Shown here one piece after another: positions 1-9,420 of a stretch of DNA of 64,000 bases. Each line of letters opens with the position of its first letter. The stretch's first letter is position 1. The notes under the pieces are model-generated. The model saw nothing but the letters and a program-made list of their open reading frames with translations, did not search any database and had not been told where the DNA came from. Source of the DNA: Trochalopteron elliotii (lineage: Eukaryota; Chordata; Aves; Passeriformes; Leiothrichidae); contig JANPWX010000077.1 of the NCBI GenBank assembly GCA_024734555.1, positions 3,485,564 to 3,549,563 of the forward strand, written 5' to 3'. Both the position numbers and the translations under genes were made by a program.

Positions 1-334
1 GTCCTTTGTGGAATTCCACGACTGTGTGAACCTTTTTGACGAGACACTGCCAAGGATTAGAGTGGATTAGAGTATCTTTCCCAACTGGCTTTCTAACCTT
101 GTCAGGAGTTATTTAGGCCAGGGTCTTCAGGTATTGAAGATCAATGCCTGCAGATATGTGAGGGAGTGGGAAATTGTAAGAATCATACCAGACACAGAAC
201 TATAGGGAAAACCCTCAACGTCTCTCTGGAAAAAATACTGTGTGGAGAAGCCCATATGAGATGTGGTAACATGAGAAACAAAGAGAAAGAAATGAAAGCC
301 TACGAATAGTTGCACAGTTATGGCCTCACCACAG
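1..334. other. Unassigned sequence at the window edge
   Basis: I recognise no repeat or exon here. A 71-codon open frame on the minus strand (127-342) has no recognisable domain and overlaps the start of the CR1 remnant. It may be further decayed CR1 sequence. Confidence 0.4.
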
Positions 335-545
335 AGGATCACAGGGACACAGTGGAGTGATTTTCATGAATGTTCATGGGCCCTTTAGGAAAATTGGGAA
401 GAGGAAGCAAGCTGGGAGGGTTGTGTTTTATGCAAAGGAACATCTCACATGTATGGAACAGGATCAGAGAAGATGCCAACAAGGAGGAAGAGGTCACAGT
501 GAGCACCTGCTACAAACCATCTGATTGAGACATTGAAGTGGGTGA
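335..545 (+). mobile_element. Decayed CR1 endonuclease-domain fragment
   Basis: This is a remnant of the first part of CR1 ORF2, which encodes the apurinic-type endonuclease used in target-primed reverse transcription. The stretch near 335-360 resembles the CR1 DNA that encodes the ITETWW-type motif. Frame reading from about 400 gives residues like KQAGRVVFYAKE, matching the R-GGGVALYV segment, and 500-530 reads VTVSTCYKPSD, matching the VGVCYRPPDQ segment. Stop codons and frameshifts are frequent, so it cannot be coding. The match rests on remembered CR1 proteins; boundaries are approximate, and bases 1-334 could not be assigned. Confidence 0.5.
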
Positions 546-1311
546 GACTCAATGTCTTATTATGAAATTATTTTTACCTTTTTGTCTCTACAACCCCCTT
601 TTATAATATGTAATGTATAAAAGTATTTCTCTCCCTTGAAAGATGAAAGTTTACTTCTAGAAAGTTAATTTATTGAGGTCCATTTCAAAATGTGATCCCA
701 GTCAGCATTATTAGTAATATTAAATTTAATTAAATAATATCTTTGTAAGTTTACTCAATTCCCATAGGTTTTGTGATGGGATTCATCTCACCATACTTAG
801 ATGTTGACATTAGGCAGCTATTGAAAGGATGAGAAGATTATTGCATGATTTCCATTGCTCACCAGAATTTCAGAGTAACTTTAGGCATCTGAAGTACAGT
901 AAAACAAACCCCACTTCTACAATTCTGTAAGTAAACAATCTGCCTGAAACCATAGTCTTAAACCAGCATTCAATATGTTCTCTTGCTGAACACATCTATT
1001 TCCAACACACTCTTCTAATATTCACATGTATAAATTAATGATTGTTATACACTATAAGCAACCTATACTAAAATGTGTATTAATATTTAATGTGTCCCTG
1101 TTTATAAAGCATATTAAATTCCTGTATTACTCTAATACATTATTTCTTAATGGAAACCTAACACAAAGTAAGATATAAACCAGCAGTATCTCTATACTGA
1201 CCAGATCTGACAGGATATTCAGGAAATTTTAGTAATCTTTGTTACTTTTCCCATCAGAATTTTCACATCAATCCAAGTCTAGTATGCCTTCTAATTGAAG
1301 CATAATATATC
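546..1311. other. AT-rich unique sequence, no feature seen
   Basis: This stretch has no long open frame, no recognised repeat and no exon-like segment. It is rich in TAAT and short A or T runs, typical of AT-rich intergenic or intronic vertebrate DNA. Confidence 0.5.
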
Positions 1312-1380
1312 ATTTACATTAAGTGGCAGTATTTACATTAAGTGGCAACAAATGTACCTTTGGTACCTTTGGTACCCTTT
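1312..1380. repeat. Nested local tandem duplications (19-bp and 9-bp units)
   Basis: The 17-base string ATTTACATTAAGTGGCA occurs at 1312-1328 and again at 1331-1347, giving a period of 19. It is followed by three 9-base units beginning GTACC (1354-1362, 1363-1371, 1372-1380), the third with a one-base change. The repeats are exact or nearly so, which indicates recent replication slippage. Confidence 0.85.
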
Positions 1381-1411
1381 AAGAGTCAGTTTTTAGGTAA
1401 ACATTAGTTCT

Positions 1412-1495
1412 TATTATATATATCTATATAGTATATTTATATTGTGTGCATTTATATACACACACATGACTATTGTATATATAAATATAATCAGA
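1412..1495. repeat. TA-rich low-complexity tract
   Basis: The segment is almost entirely alternating T and A with a few C and G bases, including ACACACACA near 1460. It can fold into several weak hairpins. There is no sign of function. Confidence 0.7.
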
Positions 1496-2495
1496 AAATC
1501 AAATGGGAAAAAATGCTGATGTCTATTGCCTTATGGCTTTTGTGTACAATTGGTTGGTCACTAGTATGTACACCTGGATCCAGGAATGCTAAAACAGTTA
1601 TATGTATGTGGATATAGTTGCAGTTTAATTCACTTATCTTACAGGAATTAATTATTTTTTTAGTTAGAAATCTTGTATTATTAAATCTAGAGAAAACCTG
1701 TTACACTGACTTAAGCTAATAGACAACTTCACCTTAAAGAGATAAATGTTTACATTACTTACTTGATTCTAATTTTCAGATAAAGCTGATTTAATTAATT
1801 TGGATGTTAATTAGCTTAACAAATTAGTTAATTTGAAAACTACCATTCAGATAGCTATGCTTGACTATAGTTAGTCTGGAGGTCCATTATTTCCAGGAAT
1901 CTTTTTAACATGATACCAAAAGGTTATGTAAAGCATCCATCCAAAGTATTCTCTGAAGAAAAATTATAACACTTTTCTGCTTAACTGTGCAAGGCTTACC
2001 ATTGTTCCAAGGGTTGCTCAAGCATACTAATATCCAAACCTCAAAAGCTGCAAACTCACATTCTTCTCTTTGAGAAATTGTGTTTCGGCAGTAGTTTTCA
2101 GAGTATGTGCCAAATCCAAAAATTAATAGCTATGGATTTTATGTGTGTGAAAATGGGAAAGTGTGGTGCACAAGCATAGCTGCTAGTAGCTTCACACCAT
2201 TTGTTTTGTTCACTCCACTGTGTGCTATGGGAACATAGCTGAAGGAATTTGAGGTGATCTGCAGGACCACCTGCTCTGCAGCATTCACAGTGTGCAATCA
2301 GAAGGATAAATGAAATCATTATGTGTAGACTGCTGTCATAAATACATTGGTACATGCCTACCATGATATTCTTTGTCATTAGATTAGAGGAAGACTAAAT
2401 ACACAACACCTTTCACATTTATACACTTACTACTGCTTTACAAATTTTATATTTAAATATTTAAACTTATTCTAGATTAAAACCAGGGGACATTT
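1496..2495. other. AT-rich unique sequence with TAAT/ATTA cluster
   Basis: I see no repeat or exon. Between about 1785 and 1840 there are several TTAATTAA/TTAATTAG-like words, the core recognised by homeodomain proteins, but such words are common in AT-rich DNA. A 93-codon minus-strand frame (2098-2379) shows no domain and is judged random. Confidence 0.45.
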
Positions 2496-2573
2496 GAAAG
2501 AAAAAGAAAAAGAAAAAGAAAAAGAAAAAGAAAAAGAAAAAGAAAAAGAAAAAGAAAAAGAAAAAGAAAAAGA
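2496..2573. repeat. (AAAAAG)n hexanucleotide microsatellite
   Basis: About thirteen nearly perfect copies of AAAAAG run for 78 bases. The plus strand is pure purine and the minus strand pure pyrimidine. The tract produces spurious long open frames rich in Phe and Ser on the minus strand. It is expected to be length-polymorphic. Confidence 0.97.
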
Positions 2574-3596
2574 GGAAAAATACCTCTTCCTTTTTCCCCT
2601 GAAAATTAAGAGATGGTTGCCAATATTGGTATGTATCCTGAGAGACATGTAAGTTTGAATGACAGCTTGCAGTTCCATGTGCCTGGCTATTTTTAAACGT
2701 GTATAAGATTTTTGCAGACATTTGTAGCCCATCTCTTCTGTGACTATAATACAAAAAAGGTGTGCTTCAAGTTTCACCTAAGTTGAGCCAGTAAAACTAG
2801 GATGAACAACATTATTAGGTGCTGAAATTTACATACCTACACTACCTGACACCATGTGTTGTCTCTTACATTGCTTTTAGGAATATTCAGTATTTCACTG
2901 AATTGGTATTCAAAGTATGTCATGCTGACTGGGAAGTTGATTCCAGTTATATATGGGGGAAGTGGTATGATTTGGTATATCCTAAATCCCCTTCCTTTAT
3001 GGAATTTAAGAATCTTACACTGATGAATGTCTTCTTGCAAATCTTGACTAACAAATAATCCATGCTACATGTTTAAACAATTTTAAGACTTTCTTTTCTA
3101 AACAAGTACATTAAATAATGGGATGAAAGATTATTCTCATCTCACAGATGTTCTTCACATCTTTATTTATCACCTAATTCAACTTTCATTCTTTTTTTGA
3201 AAACGGAAATATTTTTGGGAGTATTTATGAACTACTTCTTCTCTGTATCATGCTTAAGTATTCATAGAAGATATTCTATAACTGACATGGGTTACCAAAT
3301 ATATGTTGCTTAGAAGCTGCGTAACTCTAATATACATAAAAAATTTGTGTAAAAGCAAGAAGCACTGTGCAGTCATTTTTTTAAAGAAAATACCTATTGA
3401 CACTTCATATTTTGTACAGTTGAAGTGATTACTCATGTACAAGTTATGCCCAGTAGGTTGAAATCTCTGAGCTTTTTGGTGGATGAATGCCCAATTTCTG
3501 GACATAGACTCTATTTAGTCAACATAGAAGTCACAAATTCTTCTGCCTTTTTCAAGATGAAACACTTTATGCTCATGTATGAAAAGAGAAAATTTT
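2574..3596. other. Unique AT-rich sequence, no feature seen
   Basis: Several frames of 67-90 codons overlap one another on both strands here (for example 2819-3058 and 3425-3697). None shows a known domain, a signal peptide or plausible splice-flanked coding, and they overlap each other in conflicting frames. I see no gene. Confidence 0.5.
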
Positions 3597-3602
3597 ATGC
3601 CT
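3597..3602. repeat. Target-site duplication of LTR A1 (left copy)
   Basis: ATGCCT here matches ATGCCT at 4111-4116 across the solo LTR. A 6-bp duplication is typical of class II endogenous retroviruses. Confidence 0.85.
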
Positions 3603-4110
3603 TGCGCTGGTTTCGGAGCTGCTTACCGGCCAGCAGTAGTTACCAGCATAAAAGGAAAGTTTGTGGGTTTTCAGTCTCAGTTTGTAGCGTGGTCTGAGGG
3701 TTGGAAGAAAGAGCAGACCCTAGGTGTGGGTTGGGAAGGTTTTATTCCATGGAAATCCACGTGCTAGAGCAAGATTTGGGCCTTGGTTCTCTCCTTAAGT
3801 ATCCAGGGTGCAGCCTGGGCAGAAGAGAACTTCGGGCCAATGTGGGGGAAGGGGGGGAAGGACGGGGGTGGTTCAGAACAGGGGTGCTTAACACAACAAT
3901 AGGAAAGGTGGGTGCTGAGCACCTGGTCAAATGGGAGAACATTTCCCTCAGGTCCATCAGGGTGATTGGCAAGGTGCTCCCTCCAGGGTAATACCACAGG
4001 GAATTAGGGGTGGAGGGGTTTAAAGGGATATACCAATACAAACAAATAAACAAAACTAAACAAAAATAAACATATACAACTTTGAAAAACCTTAATCATG
4101 CACCACAACC
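3603..4110 (-). mobile_element. Solo LTR of an avian endogenous retrovirus, family A, copy 1
   Basis: A 508-bp long terminal repeat in minus orientation, with no internal gag, pol or env sequence on either side. It aligns by eye with the LTRs at 12324-12768 and 37440-37892, sharing the start GTTGTGG, the following GGTTTTT and GGTATxTCC words, a C-rich central region and an AATAAA polyadenylation signal (TTTATT on plus, 3741-3746). The hexamer ATGCCT directly flanks both sides (3597-3602 and 4111-4116), a perfect 6-bp target-site duplication as made by class II (ERVK, alpha/beta-like) elements. The first LTR base appears mutated from T to G. Several internal differences from the other copies suggest it is the oldest or a different subfamily. 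The plus strand has G-runs at 3844-3884. Confidence 0.88.
3741..3746 (-). promoter_or_regulatory. Polyadenylation signal AATAAA in LTR A1
   Basis: TTTATT on the plus strand reads AATAAA on the minus strand, about 140 bp from the LTR 3' edge. It sits in the equivalent position to AATAAA in the other two family A LTRs. Confidence 0.6.
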
Positions 4111-4116
4111 ATGCCT
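4111..4116. repeat. Target-site duplication of LTR A1 (right copy)
   Basis: Exact copy of the hexamer at 3597-3602, directly abutting the right edge of the solo LTR. Confidence 0.85.
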
Positions 4117-4800
4117 GAGACATTTCACAGTGAAAGCCTGAGTCTTCTGTGGAGCTTAGTCTCACAAATCAACAGCTGTAAATTTTTCAGGATCACAGAC
4201 TTGATCTCAGATATTTAAATTAGATAATCTTGTGTATCTGCTAAGACCTTAATGGAAGAATCTAAGCTTTCTGGCATCCCACTGATGTTTTTTCTTTTCC
4301 TCTTATCCAAAAAAATAAGATATTCTGTGCAAATGTTCCTGGTCCAGGACAATCAGGACATTTTGGGAGGTTGCTTTGTGTCTGTGATTTTTTGTTTGTT
4401 TGTTTTGTTGGTTTTGTGGTTTTGTTTTGTTTTTTTCTAATTCTTATACTATTAATTCTGGCTTTAGATATTTTAACCATATCCAAAAATATGGTAGAAA
4501 TATGTAAGCACTGATAAGACGCTGAAGCCTTATTAAAACTAATTGGACTTTTAATATCCCTGTTGTTATAATCCTCTGCTGCTATGCAGTCTGCAGGGAT
4601 GAAAGACATGGTAGCATGGTCAGCTTTAAATTGTTGTGAGGCTTATACCAATCTAAGAGTGATAATAGTAAAGCCTTAGCAAACACACTTTTTTGATAAG
4701 ATAATTACTTCAGCTTGTATTATACTGAAGATTTAATAATTTTTTGTTTTCAGGAAAGATCTCAGTATGTGGAGGATATTGCAACTTCTGCTTCCAGTTC
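4117..4800. other. Unique sequence with T/G-rich tract
   Basis: No gene or repeat is recognised apart from a TTTG/TTTTG-rich run at about 4387-4437, which creates meaningless overlapping open frames on both strands. Confidence 0.5.
4387..4437. repeat. (TTTG)n-like low-complexity tract
   Basis: Imperfect repetition of GTTT and GTTTT units over about 50 bases. Confidence 0.75.
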
Positions 4801-5835
4801 TGTGATGAGTTAACCTTGGCTGAATTCCAGGTGCCCACAAAAGCTGCTCTATCACTCCCCAAAGAGGAGAGAAAATATAATCAAAGGTTCATGTATTGAG
4901 ATAAAGACACAGAGAAATCACTTACCAATTACTGGCACAGGCAAAACAGATTCAACTTGAGGAAATTAGCAAAATTTATTAACAAACAGATCCCAGTAGG
5001 CTAAGCAAAAATAAACCCAAATCTTAAAACACCTTCTTTCTCTCCCTCGCCCTTCATCCTGAGCTTATTTTTGCTCTCTAATTCTTTATCTCTTCCCCAC
5101 CAGAAACACGGAGCGATGGGGAATGGACACAGTTCATCACACATTGTCTCTGATGCTCCTTCCTCTTCAGGAGAAGGATTCCTCACACTCTTCCCCTAAT
5201 CCAGTGGGGAATCCCTCTCTCAGAAGACAATCCTCAACTATCTTATCCAATGTGAGTCCTTTCCACGAGCTATGATTCTTCATTAACTGCTCCAGCAATC
5301 CTCCATGGGGTCACAAGTCCTGCTAGCAAACATGACCCAGCATGGATTCATGTTTTTCTACAGGACCACAGGTCCTGCCAGGAGCCTGATCCAGTGTGGG
5401 ATTCCCACAGGATTGCAGCTTCCTTGAAGATGGATCTCTGCTGCATCATGTACTTCCACATGCTGTAGGGACACAGCTGCTTCACCATGGTCTGCACCAC
5501 AGGCTACAGAGAAATCTCTGCTCCAGTGCCTGTAACGCCTTATCCCCCACCTTCACCAATGACCGTGGTATGTTCAGGGCTGCTTCTCTCACATATTCCT
5601 CTGTCATAGCTGCAATTGTTCTGCAGCAAATTTTCCCCTTAAAACTGCTATCCTAGAGGTTCTACAGTTGTCATGGATGGGCTTTACCTTGGCCAGGGAT
5701 GGGTCCTCCTTGAATCCAGCTCACATTTGCTCTGTTGGACACAGGGGTGGTCTCTGGAAATTTCTGAGAGAAGCCACCCCTCCTGTCTCCCTGCTACCAA
5801 AACCTTACCATGTGCACCCAATAGAACCTCACACT
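4801..5835 (-). mobile_element. LTR of an avian endogenous retrovirus, family B, copy 1
   Basis: About 1,035 bp in minus orientation. It begins TGTGATGAGTTAACC (the complement of the LTR end) and contains segments I recognise from a widespread avian LTR: GCTCTATCACTCCCC near 4845, GCAAAACAGATTCAACTTGA near 4940, and repeated GATCCAGTGTGG / GGTCACAAGTCCTGC words near 5310-5400. An AATAAA signal reads on minus at 4975-4980. The region 5255-5530 consists of degenerate units of similar wording (CTCCAGC, CATGGG, CACAGGTCCTGCCA), as if built from diverged tandem repeats. The same family occurs in plus orientation at 21560-22073. The right boundary is uncertain: it could be 5833 (TCACA) or 5835. An imperfect flanking match, CAGTTC (4795-4800) and CTGTTC (5836-5841), may be a 6-bp duplication. 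Confidence 0.75.
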
Positions 5836-5841
5836 CTGTTC

Positions 5842-6581
5842 TTAGCTTTTTAAGCAAAGAGACAGTTTCAAACCCTCCAATTTCTTATTCACAAAACACT
5901 AGGTAATGATATCTCTAAATTCTCAATAATTACTTGGACCTTTGAAACCTATATTGTGCTATTTTTATAAAACACTATCTCTGGCCAGAGTATCTTGGCA
6001 TGAAATGGTTTATGAATCATCCTGTTTTCCTTGTGTAACCTTAAAATCAAATTATTGCAGGAGAAATTTTCAAGTGTGGTGCATAGCAATCAAAACTGCA
6101 TCTTCTGATCTTAATTTTTCACTGGCCTTTATTTTATAGTGTAGATATTCTCAGTGAGTCTAACCAGGTCTCAGTCATTAGGAGACTGTCAGTCTCACAT
6201 TTTTCTAAATGTGTGAGCTCCACATTAAAAGCAGCTTGAGATAACTTCCCTGCTCTTCCAGCAAACTGTACTATTGCCTATTTTTGGTTACTACAATGCA
6301 ACAATTTTGTTTGGAATCTACCTCTACTTTGGAATGCAAATTTATTCTTGGCATTATGTACCTTCCCAATCTCATGCCAGCAGTACTCACTTACATTGAT
6401 CTTCTTTCTTCTCTTATGCTATTTCTGCAACTATATTTTTAGATAGCAGCCATGTTTTCTGTCCACCTTGTTTTTCCAGTTTTAATAATACAAATATTTC
6501 TGGGATCGTGACTAGTTTTTTACAGTGGATGATGGTGTAGAAATTACCAAAGCTTAACTGAAATTTCTCCAGAACCAGGAG
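5842..6581. other. Unique AT-rich sequence, no feature seen
   Basis: No exon, repeat or structured element is recognised. Short frames (for example 5942-6139) lack any domain. Confidence 0.5.
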
Positions 6582-6869
6582 ATCACAAAATCTCAAGAGT
6601 GGTTGAGGTGGGAAGGGACAACTGAAGGTCATTGCCTCCATTCCCCCTGTTCAAGCAGAGTCATCTAGAGAAGCCTTAACAGGATGATCTCAAGGTGGAT
6701 GATCTCAAGGTGGATTTTTAACATCTCTGAAGTGAGAGATTTCACACTCAGGGAAACCTGTGCCAGGACTCACTCATCCTCACAGAAAGAAAGGGGTTTC
6801 TGATGTTCGGACAGAACCTCATGTGTTTCTTTTCGTAGCGATTGCTTTTGGTCTTCTCACTGGCAGTAC
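6582..6869 (-). mobile_element. CR1 retrotransposon 3' end (minus)
   Basis: A 5'-truncated CR1 copy of about 290 bp. The left end, CACAAAATCTCAAGAGTGGTTGAGG, is the complement of the CR1 3' terminus. It is followed in CR1 order by AAGGTCATTGCCTCCA, CTGTTCAAGCAGAGTCA, CCTGTGCCAGGACTCACTCA and GTTCGGACAGAACCTCATGTGTTTC. These words match the 3' untranslated and C-terminal region of CR1 read backwards. A local 14-bp duplication (GATGATCTCAAGGTGG repeated near 6685-6712) lies inside. It abuts a second CR1 copy in the opposite orientation. Confidence 0.85.
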
Positions 6870-6884
6870 TGAAGAGGTACTGCC
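6862..6884. repeat. Perfect 8-bp inverted repeat at the junction of two CR1 copies
   Basis: GGCAGTAC (6862-6869) and GTACTGCC (6877-6884) are exact complements around a 7-base loop. The left arm is CR1 sequence of the minus copy. The right arm precedes recognisable sequence of the plus copy. Confidence 0.85.
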
Positions 6885-7089
6885 ACAAGTTCTTCACAGA
6901 AAATGTGATTGGGCATTGGAATGAACTTCCCAGGGAGGTGATGGAGTAAACACCTCTGCAGGTGTTTAAGGACAGACTAGATTTGGCACTCAGTGCCATG
7001 GTCTAATTGACATGCTGGTGTTAGGTCATAGGTTGGACTCAATGATCTCAAAGGTCTTTTCCAGCCTAGTTGATTATGACATTCTGTGA
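6885..7089 (+). mobile_element. CR1 retrotransposon 3' end (plus)
   Basis: About 205 bp matching the last part of CR1 in plus orientation: TTCTTCACAGAAAATG, GGGCATTGGAATGAACTTCCC, AGGGAGGTGATGGAG, GCAGGTGTTTAAGGACAGAC, GGTTGGACTCAATGATCTCAAAGGTC, ending with GATTATGACATTCTGTGAA. The last ORF2 codons and the short 3' untranslated region are present. Stop codons and substitutions show it is old. The 5' truncation point meets the inverted repeat at the boundary with the minus copy. Confidence 0.88.
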
Positions 7090-9359
7090 AAGACATATCT
7101 TTGTAGGATAATACTATTGTCCTCATAAAAATAATGTCCCATCCACAAGCACAGTGCCAGTCTGAGAAAGCAAATCTCTTTCCAGAGTTAAGACCATGTC
7201 TTCAAGAAGGCTCTTTTGCATAAGTCAGACATTTCTTTGTCACTGTCTTCTATTTGTTATAGACATTCTTTTAGTCTTATGTCATATCTTAGGGTCTTCT
7301 TTCTCCCTATCATCTTAATAGAGTTCTCTAATATATTCATAAGTTTCAAAATATAATAGTACACATCCGTTTAAATGTCTTCTGAAATAGCATGCTATAT
7401 TATATCCTTTTTGCATTACTTATTATTATTGTTTCAGTAACTCCATTGTTTATCCAGTAAAGAAAACACAATCATAGATTGCTCATGAAACATTAAAATC
7501 CTGATGAGTTCCTCTTAGAAATCTCACTGACAAGGAACAAATTACAGAATTCTGTTATATCAGAATCTTGTAACGCCATAAATGTTACTGCACATACAGT
7601 GTAATTTGCAGAATGTGCTTCAAATCTCCTTTGTATTATAGGCCATTTTGGGGGTTTTAGCAAAAATTTGGATGTACATCAAATGCCGCTGTCCAAAGTT
7701 AAGGGCATCAAAATTCTACATGAATGAACTAAGACTGTGGATTTAAAACTTTTGAAATTGTGCTAATTCACTTACATACACCCCTAAAGCTTTTTTTACC
7801 ATGTCTTTTGAGAGGGGACATCGTTCATTCCATTTCAGATTGACTTACTGGCTTTGTTATTTTTATTGTATTTATTTTTTCTTACTTTAAACACAGGATG
7901 AAGTATGAACTTTACAACTCATATTTCTGTATAAATATGCAAAGAACAATCCATATCTGCTTTGACATTAGCAATAAGAAAGTCCTCCTAATTTTGTTTA
8001 CTTCATTTGTTTGTTTGTTTGGTTTGTTCTCATTTGGATTTTAGGAATTATAGGGACTTTAAAGCGAGTTTAGGAAAATAAGAGTCAAGTTCCTGTAAAT
8101 CTTTTATGTTTTTCCTGTATCATATTTGGAAGAAAAATATTGTGGAAATTTTATGTGGAAGACATTTCTAAAATTATTTATTGTCTTAGTTCTGGTATAA
8201 CATTTCAGACTTCAGGCAATTCCATAGAAATTTATTGATATTTGACCTCTGTACATTGAAGTCCCAGTTTCCATCTAATTTGGGTGCATAATGTTGTTTC
8301 CTGACTTGCATTTGAGTGGGTTTTTTTCCCTACTTTACATATTCCTTGAGTGTACTGAACTGTGAACTGAAACAATAGTATGATAAAGGAAAAGGTAGTG
8401 CAAAAAAGTAAAGAAATATTCAATAGAAAGAGGATCATGAGAGTTGAACAGTAAAGGATTAAGCAAATGTAGAATATCAATATTAGTGACATTCAGAGGC
8501 TTATTTCCCATTTCTCATCTGCAGTTTTTCGTTACTTAATTATTTCTCTAGGCCAGAAACTCAGTAAATCTAACATTGCAAATACTAATTGCCAGACACA
8601 GGCTTAGTATCAGGTTTGAAAGGCCTCGGATTTGAAATTTATCAGATTTTGTCTGAGCTTTTCTAAACCTTTCTGTAGGTTTGCTTTTCCTGATTTAGCT
8701 GAAAAAACTTCTTTTTCTAAAAATTAGATCTTTAAAATTATTTTTTAGAAACATATTTTTATACAGATATTTGTAGCAGAAAGTTATTCTGTGTAAAACT
8801 GAGTATGTATGACTTCCTCATATATTGATGTACCACAGAGAAATAAGTATTTGGCATGATAACAAGAGCCTTGAAAGAGATCATTGTGCACATGGTATGA
8901 TGAGATGGGAGGCACAGCTTGCTACTGGTGATTGCAAGGCTATGAATAACTCACCAATCATCAGTGAAAGAAATAGGAGTTGGACAGGAACAGTTATAGA
9001 GAGAAAAGAATAACAATCATTCAACATATGTAAAGTCCATCTGGTATACTAAAATTGGATGTAACATGAAGATGCAGATCAACCTTGCTGAAAGAAATAC
9101 CAAGGTGTAAAACAGTGTTGGATAAATAGTTCAAATGGAATCCTAGAGGGAGAAGAAGAAACTTTTTTATACACTTCTCACTTCTTCCTGTAAAAGACAC
9201 AGCTTGCAGGAGTTTCCCTTTTCCTGTGTGATGATGATCAGCACTGTACACTCTTGGTACCCAGAAAATGTAAAGTATCTACCATAAGTGTGAGCATAAC
9301 ATCAGAGAAAAAGTAACAGTAACAAGGAAGTGTGTAGCAATTTTGAACTGAGTTATATT

Positions 9360-9420
9360 CTTATCGTTGTTGTTATTGTTGTTTTTATTACTATCATTAT
9401 TTATTCTTATTATTGTTGAG
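9360..9420. repeat. GTT/ATT-rich low-complexity tract
   Basis: Imperfect trinucleotide-like runs of GTTGTT and ATTATT over about 60 bases. Confidence 0.6.

Noticed and set aside
2467..2777. Minus-strand frames of 95 and 101 codons rich in Phe and Ser
   Set aside because: They read through the AAAAAG microsatellite.
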